A DNA stretch of 64,000 bases from Coemansia sp. RSA 487 (lineage: Eukaryota > Kickxellomycota > Kickxellomycetes > Kickxellales > Kickxellaceae). Below, piece by piece: positions 57,070 through 64,000 of the stretch. Location: the NCBI GenBank assembly GCA_027577595.1, contig JANBRJ010000003.1, forward strand, positions 62,001 through 126,000. The letters run 5' to 3'. Both the position numbers and the translations under genes were made by a program. Positions within the stretch are counted from its first letter, which is position 1. The number at the start of each line of letters is the position of its first letter. The notes under the pieces are model-generated. The model did not search any database. It was not told the origin of the DNA and saw nothing but the letters and a program-made list of their open reading frames with translations.

Positions 57070-57372
57070 TTGCAAAAGAAAGCTGGATTAAATTCGTTTT
57101 TTTTAAATAAAAATGAATGAAAGAGAGAAGGATAAATGGACAGTTTAAGCGAAGGATACGCGCTTATTTTCAGCCATTTCTATTTTTTGTTTGTGAAAAA
57201 AGAAGGATCAAAAAATGATTTCCTGATCTGATGTTTGATTCCTTGCAGATCAGTATTTTGCATTTTAAGGCGCGACGTCACAAGCAGATTCAGCATGCTT
57301 TCAGCTGGCTCTTTCTTGTCTTTCCTGCTGTTTTTTATTGTAAAAAAAAGATACACATGATAGTACTTAACG
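57070..57372. promoter_or_regulatory. Divergent promoter between RUVBL2 and OYE copy 1
   Basis: About 300 bp, AT-rich, with no clear TATA box in either direction. Confidence 0.4.
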
Positions 57373-58608
57373 ATGTCTTTCCCTGTCATGACCGACACAG
57401 ACCACACATTGGTTCCAGTGGTCTCTCCCGGCACAGCAATCGAGCCGAAACCATCGGACGTTCAGCAACAGGTGGCAAGAAGCAAAAATCCAAATCCCCT
57501 GCCAATGCTATTCATTCCGCTCACAATAAGAGAATGTTTTATTAAAAACCGTCTCTGGCTTAGCCCAATGTGCATGTACTCTGCAAACGAAGGATTCGTT
57601 AATGACTTTCACTTCTTCCATTACATGCAGTTTGCTGTGCGTGGTGCGGGGTTGATAATGCTGGAAGCAACGGCGGTACTACCAGAAGCGCGGATCACGC
57701 CTGGGTGTTTGGGAATATGGAAAGATGAACACATTGACGGGCTGCAAAGGATAGCCACGGCAATGAAAAAGTGTGGGGCTGTTGCTGGCATTCAACTGGG
57801 GCACAGCGGACGGCTAGGAAGCAGCATTCCACTAAATAGATATACAGAGGGCGATTCTTTCAAATCTGGTACCAGCAGCGGCGGATGGCCAGACAGAGTA
57901 TTTGGCCCATCACCCGTAGCTTTCAGCAGCCAGTTTTGGACACCCAAAGAACTAAACGAGCGCCAGATAAACGAAATACAGCAGGCGTTTGTCAGTGCCG
58001 CCGTGCGCGCAGACAAAGCTGGGTTTGACGTTATTGACATACATGCTGCCTATGGAATGTTGTTGAACCAGTTTTTGTCGCCAACATCAAACAAACGCAC
58101 AGACAAGTATGGTGGTTCATTTGAAAACCGCATCCGTATGCTTGTCGAGGTAGCCGATCGCGTTCGTCAAGTGTGGCCACAGGGCAAGCCGATATTTGTC
58201 AGCCTGTCAATTCTTGAAGGTGTTGATGGTGGATGGACGCTTGACAACACCATCCGCCTGGCTCAACTTCTCTCTACCAAAGGCGTTGACATGTCTGAGC
58301 TTTCGATGGGCGGCAATAGTCCCGATGCCAAGATCCCAGGAGGTCCTGCCTTTAAAAAGGAAATGGCGAGCAGGGTGAAGCAAAATTTGTCTAATTTTCT
58401 TGTTGCCTCTGTTGGAGTAGCAAGTAATGGGGAACACGCAAATAGGGTGTTAGAAGATGGATGTGCAGACGCAATGTTCAGCGGACGGCAATATCTACGC
58501 AACCCTAGCTTTGCACTGAGTGCTGCTGACGAGCTTGGCGTGAATGTCCAGTGGATCGACCAGTACCAGTGTGCGCGTCCAAACCTTAAGTACGACACCT
58601 TTTTCTGA
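57373..58608 (+). CDS. Old Yellow Enzyme-type flavin oxidoreductase, copy 1 (altered active site)
   Basis: A 411-residue FMN-dependent TIM barrel of the YqjM-like (thermophilic-like) class that reduces activated C=C bonds with NAD(P)H. Motifs are LSPMCMYSA, GIQLGHSGR, TDKYGGSFENR and the phosphate-binding end SGRQYLRNPS. The substrate-anion site normally reads HxxH followed by GYLIHEF. Here it is HAAYGMLLNQF: His224 is kept, the second His is Tyr227, and HEF has become NQF. It is a tandem paralog of the next gene, which keeps the usual residues. One exon, same length as its twin, no frame damage. Either substrate range has changed or activity is reduced; substrate unknown. AATAAA lies 3 bp after the stop codon. 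Confidence 0.9.
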   Translation: MSFPVMTDTDHTLVPVVSPGTAIEPKPSDVQQQVARSKNPNPLPMLFIPLTIRECFIKNRLWLSPMCMYSANEGFVNDFHFFHYMQFAVRGAGLIMLEATAVLPEARITPGCLGIWKDEHIDGLQRIATAMKKCGAVAGIQLGHSGRLGSSIPLNRYTEGDSFKSGTSSGGWPDRVFGPSPVAFSSQFWTPKELNERQINEIQQAFVSAAVRADKAGFDVIDIHAAYGMLLNQFLSPTSNKRTDKYGGSFENRIRMLVEVADRVRQVWPQGKPIFVSLSILEGVDGGWTLDNTIRLAQLLSTKGVDMSELSMGGNSPDAKIPGGPAFKKEMASRVKQNLSNFLVASVGVASNGEHANRVLEDGCADAMFSGRQYLRNPSFALSAADELGVNVQWIDQYQCARPNLKYDTFF

Positions 58609-58896
58609 TAATAAAGCTTTGTGCTATGTTGTGCTTGCGCGAAATTCATTAAAAAACATTGTAGTTGAATGTTTATGCACCATCTGTTCTGCTATTCATA
58701 TCGATATTTACTGCAATTTTGTCTAGAACGGAGCAAAGAAAATTCTGGATGCATCCAAGCTCTTTTTGTAGATGTTGAAATTTTGCATATAAAATGTATC
58801 AAAACAAAAGATCAAACACCTTGTATTTCTCTCTTTCACTTCAATTACATACTTTATACTTGCCAACGTAGTATCTACCATTGATAGCTTTCAGAA

Positions 58897-60132
58897 ATGA
58901 CATCTCCCTTTGTTTCAGATCCACGTCAGTTTTACCAGGTGCAGAACCCTCCACCAGGGGCTGCTGTTGAGCCAACACTCCTCGAGATTGAGCAAGGGTT
59001 TGCGGCGGGTAAAAACCCAGACCCGTTGCCCAAAATCTTCCAACCACTCAAGCTGCGCAACTACACTGCAAAGAATCGCATTTGGGTCAGTCCGATGTGC
59101 ATGTACTCTGCACAAGACGGATTCAGCACCGATTTCCACTTCTCCCACTACAGCCAGTTTGCCATCCGCGGCGCAGGGCTGATACTCGTTGAAGCTACAG
59201 GCGTGCTGCCCGAGGGTCGTATTACGCCAAATTGCCTGGGCATCTGGAAAGACGAGCACATCGATGGACTCAAGCGCATCGTCAGCCATTTGCACGAATA
59301 CGGGACTGTTGCGGGTATCCAGTTAGCGCATAGCGGACGCAAGGGAAGCACGATTCCGCTACAGCTTTATGGAACCCGGGACTCGCTACGAACCACGCGT
59401 GAAGAAGGTGGATGGCCAGACGACGTGTATGCGCCATCAGCGCTGGCTTTCGACGAAAATCACTACACGCCAAAGGAGATGACCAAGGAGCAGATGGAAG
59501 CGACGCAGCAGGCGTTTGTTGATGCCGCTGTACGTGCAAACAAGGCCGGATTTGACATGATTGAACTGCATTGCGCGCACGGGTACTTGATTCATGAGTT
59601 CCTTTCGCCTCTGTCGAACAAGCGCACGGATGAGTATGGTGGATCCTTTGAGGGCCGTACACGGATGCTTCTGGAGATCGTCCGCAGAGTCCGTGCCGTG
59701 TGGCCAGAGGGAAAACCGTTGTTTGTGCGCGCTTCAGCTACTGACTGGGTCGATGGCGGATGGGATATTGACGATACTGTAGCTCTAGCCAAAATTCTCG
59801 TCAATGAGGGTGTTGATGCGATGGGATGCTCGACTGCTGGTAACGACACTCGCCAGGATATCCCGCTAGGGCCGGGCTACCAGGTGCAGTTCGCAACCAA
59901 AGTGAAAGAGAACGTGCCTGGGATGCTAACTGCTGCTGTGGGTATTATCACGGATGGAAAGCAGGCAAACGAAATTATAGAAAGCGGCAAGGCAGATGCC
60001 GTATCGGTTGCTCGACAGTTCCTGAGAAATCCAAGTTTTGTGCTTACCACTGCACACAACCTCAACGTCAACGTCAAATGGAACAACCAGTACGAACGCG
60101 GAAAGCTCAAAGTAAAATACAGTTTTGTCTAA
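58897..60132 (+). CDS. Old Yellow Enzyme-type flavin oxidoreductase, copy 2
   Basis: A 411-residue FMN enzyme of the YqjM-like class. Motifs are VSPMCMYSA with FHFSHYSQFAIRGAGL, GIQLAHSGRKGS, the catalytic pair in LHCAHGYLIHEFLSPLSN (His225 and His228), TDEYGGSFEGR and VARQFLRNPSF. All expected active-site residues are present. It follows copy 1 in the same direction with 288 bp between them; the two share length, start region (PGAAVEPTLLEIEQ versus PGTAIEPKPSDVQQ) and end, so they arose by tandem duplication. One exon. Likely a soluble enone reductase; the natural substrate is unknown. Confidence 0.93.
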   Translation: MTSPFVSDPRQFYQVQNPPPGAAVEPTLLEIEQGFAAGKNPDPLPKIFQPLKLRNYTAKNRIWVSPMCMYSAQDGFSTDFHFSHYSQFAIRGAGLILVEATGVLPEGRITPNCLGIWKDEHIDGLKRIVSHLHEYGTVAGIQLAHSGRKGSTIPLQLYGTRDSLRTTREEGGWPDDVYAPSALAFDENHYTPKEMTKEQMEATQQAFVDAAVRANKAGFDMIELHCAHGYLIHEFLSPLSNKRTDEYGGSFEGRTRMLLEIVRRVRAVWPEGKPLFVRASATDWVDGGWDIDDTVALAKILVNEGVDAMGCSTAGNDTRQDIPLGPGYQVQFATKVKENVPGMLTAAVGIITDGKQANEIIESGKADAVSVARQFLRNPSFVLTTAHNLNVNVKWNNQYERGKLKVKYSFV

Positions 60133-60292
60133 ACATCAATGTTTTACGAATCTACAGAATATATTGATCTAGTACTTCAAAAGCTATAGATGTTGAATTC
60201 CGTAGAAATATCATAAAATGCGTTTACAGCAAGCAAACAACAGCAATAGTAAGCAACTGGTTTGTTGCAAAAAAAGTAATGCTGCTTACGGA

Positions 60293-61129
60293 TCAATGGC
60301 TTGCACGCATGGAGTAAGACTCGCCAAACCAGAGCTTTGGGAGTGCAAGAGACCTAAAAATATTGAACCCCGTATGAACAAGACGCAGGAACGACTGGGC
60401 GACATTAATAGGCACCGGGTTGAGCTGGATAGCATAGGGGCAGTCCTGGGAGGCAGATGTAATGTCGTTAGTGAATGAGCTGACGGCGCACACAGGCACA
60501 TAATATCCGTTTCCAGACTGCATAACATCCATGGTTAGATGGGTGAACTTTCCTGTCGCAGGATCGTAGACATGGTGGAGCATAACCGGGGTGTCGGTCG
60601 GGGTGATCGAAATATGCGAAAGGTCAAAGAAGGACACAATGCGATTGATCAGTGGCTGGATCATGCTGGGCATTCCACCACCAATGTACATGGGAGTGCC
60701 GCCAACATTGAGCATTCCTGGCTGCTCCGTCTCAAGAGGCATGGATTGCTCAGTTCCGGTAGACATAGCCTGTTCGGTGCCGGCGGACACGGCTTGCTCG
60801 GTGTTGGCAGCCATGGGTTGCTCAGTGTTGGCAGCCATGGGTTGCTCAGTGTTGGCAGCCATGGGTTGCTCGGTGTTGGCAGCCATGGGTTGCTCGGTGT
60901 TGGCAGCCATGGGTTGCTCGGTGTTGGCAGCCATGGCTTGGCCAGTCTCAGGAGCCATGGCTTGGCCAGTCCCAGGAGCCATTGCCTGCTCGGTCTGCTG
61001 GTTCATGTCAGCCATAGCTGGGGTGGTCATCATCGCTGGCTCAATGCTGGCGGAATATCCATTGTCTTGAGCCAGAGCAGAACCGATGGCAGCAAAACTG
61101 GCGGCAACGTGGAAAGCAGAGATCTTCAT
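60293..61129 (-). CDS. Small secreted protein, unrecognised family (copy 2, repeat-bearing)
   Basis: A 278-residue paralog of the protein starting at 29738. It has a signal peptide (residues 1-20, ending GSALA, followed by QDN as in copy 1). Eleven 8-residue units (consensus PMAANTEQ) occupy 49-136. The conserved region from about 155 has SFFDLSH, VYDPATGKFT, QSGNGYYVPVC, a second Cys in QDCPYA, and LNPVPINVAQ. The repeats resemble stalks of fungal surface proteins in character, but there is no GPI signal. One exon. The minus-strand TATATTAA at 61166-61173 may be its TATA box. The function is unknown. Confidence 0.82.
   Translation of the reverse strand: MKISAFHVAASFAAIGSALAQDNGYSASIEPAMMTTPAMADMNQQTEQAMAPGTGQAMAPETGQAMAANTEQPMAANTEQPMAANTEQPMAANTEQPMAANTEQPMAANTEQAVSAGTEQAMSTGTEQSMPLETEQPGMLNVGGTPMYIGGGMPSMIQPLINRIVSFFDLSHISITPTDTPVMLHHVYDPATGKFTHLTMDVMQSGNGYYVPVCAVSSFTNDITSASQDCPYAIQLNPVPINVAQSFLRLVHTGFNIFRSLALPKLWFGESYSMRASH
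60722..60985. repeat. 24-bp coding minisatellite
   Basis: Eleven 24-bp units inside the secreted-protein gene. Six central units (60794-60937) are almost identical at DNA level (plus strand TGCTCGGTGTTGGCAGCCAT per unit). Outer units are more diverged, as expected of unequal exchange in the middle. Confidence 0.95.
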
Positions 61130-61483
61130 TTCTTGAACGTGGTTTGTATCGTAATAAACGGTGGTTTAATATAAAAAGGCTTGCTAGAAGCAGTGGAATG
61201 GTCAAAGGCTTTGAAGGTAGAAAAAAAAGACAGCTGTCGGTGCTGATGCTGAATCCAATTCTTTAGTTTGAAAGGGGGAAATGTTGCTTCTTTTATAGCT
61301 TAACTAACTGCCAGATACGAATCCTTTCTCAGAAAGCCAAACAAAATTGTTTGGATCTTTAAATTCCAGATACATCGTACTGAGAAAACAACAGTTCAAT
61401 CGAACAGTATATAGTTGACAACGCAAAAGAGAAATAAGCATATGCAACGAAAATGCAAATGAATTGGATGGTATCATCGTGGA
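61130..61483. other. Intergenic between the secreted-protein promoter and ORC1 3' end
   Basis: The promoter of the repeat-bearing secreted gene and the 3' flank of ORC1. AT-rich; nothing further seen. Confidence 0.5.
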
Positions 61484-63949
61484 TCAAGAGACAGCAATCT
61501 TCTGGAGCACAGGGTCTGGACGCAACGCAACAGCAATGTCGTCCTCAGCTATTGCTAGTCGCACCTGCTGATGAACATCCATGATGCTAGATTCTGTTAG
61601 TATGCAACGCGTGGCGCCTAGCTGAGAGCAGATCTTCGCAATCTGCTCATAAGAGGGCACAGTGAGCTTGTGCATCTGGCAGAGTTGACGGTGGATAAAC
61701 GCCACATCGCCCAGCGAAACCTCCGGGATGCCAGCCTTGCGGATCGCCGCTCGTAACGCGACTAGGAACACTTTTTGCTGCAGAGACGCGCTCTGGATGA
61801 AAGCAATGTGGCCGGAGGCGTACATCTCCTTGACTGCCCGGTCGATGACCATCATTGTGACCAGAGGTCGGTTTACCGCAGTAGTCTTGTTATTGCTTGC
61901 AATTTGACCGTTGGTCTTATCTGTATCGCGTCTCCAATCAGCCTCGACGATCTCAACGGCTCTGCGACAGACGTCCAGTGCACGGCGTGCGTCGCCGGAA
62001 ACTGCGCTGATTTTGCGCGCACATAGCTCAATGGCATCGCCGTCGAACGCCATGCATCCTTCAAGCCTTGACTGGACAATCGTCATGAGCTGGTGGTACG
62101 AGTACGGCTGGAAGTTGATCCGCGTTAAGCCCAGTCTGCTGGACACCTTGTGGTGGAGCATGCGCTCGGGAAGATCCATGGTGTTTGCAATTGCAATGAC
62201 AACAAGCTTTGCGTGCGGGCGGTGCGGCCAGTCAAAAAAGTTGTACATAATGGACTGAGATTTGGTCACTAGAAGATCCAGCTCGTCCATGAGCACAACA
62301 TACGTGTGTCTGCGTGGGCTGGGTGTGCTAAAGTGCTTCTCCAGCAACTGAGCCGCATGTTTTGATGTTACCTTGTCGCCAGTGATTGCCTGCCATAACT
62401 GGGCGTACGCCTGCGCTGGCTCGGTCATCTTCATACCGTTGAGTTCGATGTACTGGAACTCGGGTAGGTCCTCAGACTCGACGCTTTCCTGAAGACTGCG
62501 GATCACCTCGTGTACAGTCGCTGTTTTCCCCGTTCCTGGAACACCAGAAATGTACAGGCACATGCTGTTGCGCTCCTCGATTGTGTTGTACAAATGTCCG
62601 TATATCTCGGCAAACTCATCCTCTCGGCATGGTAGCGTATCGGGGACTGCCGACACATGGAGTTGCTGCCTGGCGATTTCATAAACACTTTGGTCGTCAT
62701 CTCCTGTCAGAGACTGCGTATTGCTACTGTTTGCGCCCAAGCGCGAGGCGCGCCGAAGCATTACTGCACTGACTGCCGTTGTGGGCTGGATGTCTTGCAG
62801 GCGCATACGCCGTCTTGGTGTGCTCGAAGGTAGAGTTACTCGCGCAACCGCTCTGCTCGATGCCGTCCTTTTAGCGCGAATTGACGTCTTTGCTGCTGCT
62901 GCCGCTGCTTTTCTAGGGGTTTTACCATTACCGCGTCTAGCAGAGCGTTGCGGCTGTGCAGTAAACACATCATCCTCGTCGATCTCGTCATCGATTTCGC
63001 TGGATGATTCCCCGGGGCTGTTATAGCTGTCGTCTTCGTCATCGTCTGACACATCAGGCTCATCGTTATCTGACTCCATTTTCTGCCTCTTTGTGCCACG
63101 TTTGGTTTTCTTGGAGGCAGCAGGCGCCGCCTTTTCACGCGTCTTGCGCTTAGCTGCTGCCTTTGCACGACCAATCTCTGTTGCTGCCGCCTTTCCCAGA
63201 ACAGTACGTTTATTGCTGTGGTCTGCTTTAAACATGCACTCCTGCACATGTGGGCTAAGCATGTCTTTGTTGTGGTAGAACGAATCCCAATCTAGGTCGC
63301 CTATAAACGCTGTGTGCTCATTAAAGTACCTGCGGCAGAATCGCAGGCTCTCACCCGATGGTTTTGAAACACTCTTCTTTGTCCGATTGGATTTCGCAAT
63401 AGCCAACTTATATTGGTCAAAGGACAGGACATCTAGAGGCGCAATAATCATGTCGGGGTTTATCAAGTCGTCTGCATTTGAATAAAACACTTCGCCAACC
63501 TCCACTTCCACATTGTTCGCCCTTTTGCCCAGCGACATCTCCGTTTTGCGCAGCAGCCAACGCGCGACTATTTGCTTCACACCCATTTCGTTCTCCCACA
63601 TTCGGTGGATGATAGCCTGATATGACTCCTCACCGGGACTACGCACCTGGACCGCCTGACCTAGTGTGTACTCGACACCATTTACAAACACACTCTTGTA
63701 CAGCTCCTTGTTTGTCATTCCGCTGTGTCGCGTCACGCGTCGCGACAAGGGCGTGGCGGTTGCTGTCTGGGTGCTCCCAGAGCCGTTCTGGTTACCACCA
63801 ACTCGGTCACCCCACACTACTTCGATTTCGGCTTCATCATCGGAGGCATACACATCATGCTGCTTCCGCTTATTGCGGCTGTCGTTTGCCTTCTTAACCG
63901 CCTTCTCCAACCGAACGGCTATCTTGTTTTGTTGTAGTGCTGGCGGCAT
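61484..63949 (-). CDS. ORC1: Origin recognition complex subunit 1
   Basis: The largest ORC subunit, which binds replication origins and loads MCM with Cdc6. The 821 residues (human about 860) begin with a BAH domain (about 85-215, YTLGQAVQVRS and VEVEVGEVFYSNADD). A long acidic and basic disordered linker follows. The AAA+ module has Walker A SGVPGTGKTATV near 466, Walker B VVLMDELDLLV near 550, and sensor 1 VIAIANTMDLPERM. The end is a winged helix (VSLGDVAFIHRQLCQMHKL). The start ATG at 63947-63949 is 50 bp from the window edge. One exon. Certain. Confidence 0.96.
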   Translation of the reverse strand: MPPALQQNKIAVRLEKAVKKANDSRNKRKQHDVYASDDEAEIEVVWGDRVGGNQNGSGSTQTATATPLSRRVTRHSGMTNKELYKSVFVNGVEYTLGQAVQVRSPGEESYQAIIHRMWENEMGVKQIVARWLLRKTEMSLGKRANNVEVEVGEVFYSNADDLINPDMIIAPLDVLSFDQYKLAIAKSNRTKKSVSKPSGESLRFCRRYFNEHTAFIGDLDWDSFYHNKDMLSPHVQECMFKADHSNKRTVLGKAAATEIGRAKAAAKRKTREKAAPAASKKTKRGTKRQKMESDNDEPDVSDDDEDDSYNSPGESSSEIDDEIDEDDVFTAQPQRSARRGNGKTPRKAAAAAAKTSIRAKRTASSRAVARVTLPSSTPRRRMRLQDIQPTTAVSAVMLRRASRLGANSSNTQSLTGDDDQSVYEIARQQLHVSAVPDTLPCREDEFAEIYGHLYNTIEERNSMCLYISGVPGTGKTATVHEVIRSLQESVESEDLPEFQYIELNGMKMTEPAQAYAQLWQAITGDKVTSKHAAQLLEKHFSTPSPRRHTYVVLMDELDLLVTKSQSIMYNFFDWPHRPHAKLVVIAIANTMDLPERMLHHKVSSRLGLTRINFQPYSYHQLMTIVQSRLEGCMAFDGDAIELCARKISAVSGDARRALDVCRRAVEIVEADWRRDTDKTNGQIASNNKTTAVNRPLVTMMVIDRAVKEMYASGHIAFIQSASLQQKVFLVALRAAIRKAGIPEVSLGDVAFIHRQLCQMHKLTVPSYEQIAKICSQLGATRCILTESSIMDVHQQVRLAIAEDDIAVALRPDPVLQKIAVS

Positions 63950-64000
63950 CTTTACTCAAGCAAAAAAGTTGGATACCAGGTCGATTTTGCTGACACGATT

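Noticed and set aside
60722-60985. A CRISPR-like array
   Set aside because: Units are contiguous without spacers and encode an in-frame 8-residue repeat; this is a coding minisatellite in a eukaryote.

Overview
The window is fungal nuclear DNA. Twenty host genes are readable, several split by short introns whose donors are mostly GTATGT or GTAAGT and whose acceptors are TAG or CAG. The gene content fits a filamentous fungus outside the budding yeasts: a URA2-type pyrimidine fusion protein, a Trl1-type tRNA ligase, a GH18/CBM19 chitinase, a MATA-type HMG regulator, an Sfp1-like regulator, a FunK1 kinase relic, and Rab18 and ZNHIT2, which budding yeast lacks. An early-diverging fungus such as a kickxellomycete is my best guess, but that is inference. 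The left edge cuts an MFS transporter, and a 10-N assembly gap lies at 30786-30795.

Left part (1-21 kb): the tail of a monocarboxylate-type transporter; tRNA ligase; thiamine pyrophosphokinase; a large Spo71/Mug56-like PH-domain protein; a decayed FunK1 kinase; a secreted chitinase; then ZNHIT2 and DNA ligase I, which face away from each other across about 365 bp. The ligase has seven exons and appears to encode both a mitochondrial form (Met1) and a nuclear form (Met65, directly followed by a PCNA-binding box). From 21.1 to 26.6 kb there is a gene-poor stretch with gene relics and a pyrimidine-rich leader ahead of an Sfp1-like zinc-finger regulator.

Middle part (29-48 kb): a small secreted protein of unrecognised family, a Get5/UBL4A-like ubiquitin-fold protein, the 2351-residue URA2 protein (GATase, CPSase, degenerate DHOase, ATCase), HSP60 and HSP10 head to head over about 560 bp, Rab18, SCO1 and the ABCF protein Gcn20. 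From 48.3 to 53.3 kb lies a second gene-poor block. It holds a 28-codon reading frame with its own TATA box and a cluster of the exact 10-mer CACTCGCCAC.

Right part (53-64 kb): a MATA-HMG-box regulator, RUVBL2/Reptin, two tandem Old Yellow Enzyme genes of which one has a changed active site, a second member of the secreted family that carries an 8-residue minisatellite, and ORC1.

The best candidates for undescribed biology are the paired secreted family, the micro-ORF, the motif cluster upstream of the HMG gene, start codons that form a whole coding exon (HSP10 and RUVBL2), GC-AG introns in the two genes that share the ZNHIT2/ligase promoter, and altered catalytic residues in the tRNA ligase phosphodiesterase and in one Old Yellow Enzyme copy. 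All intron models come from reading splice signals and matching protein families by eye; no alignment or search was run.
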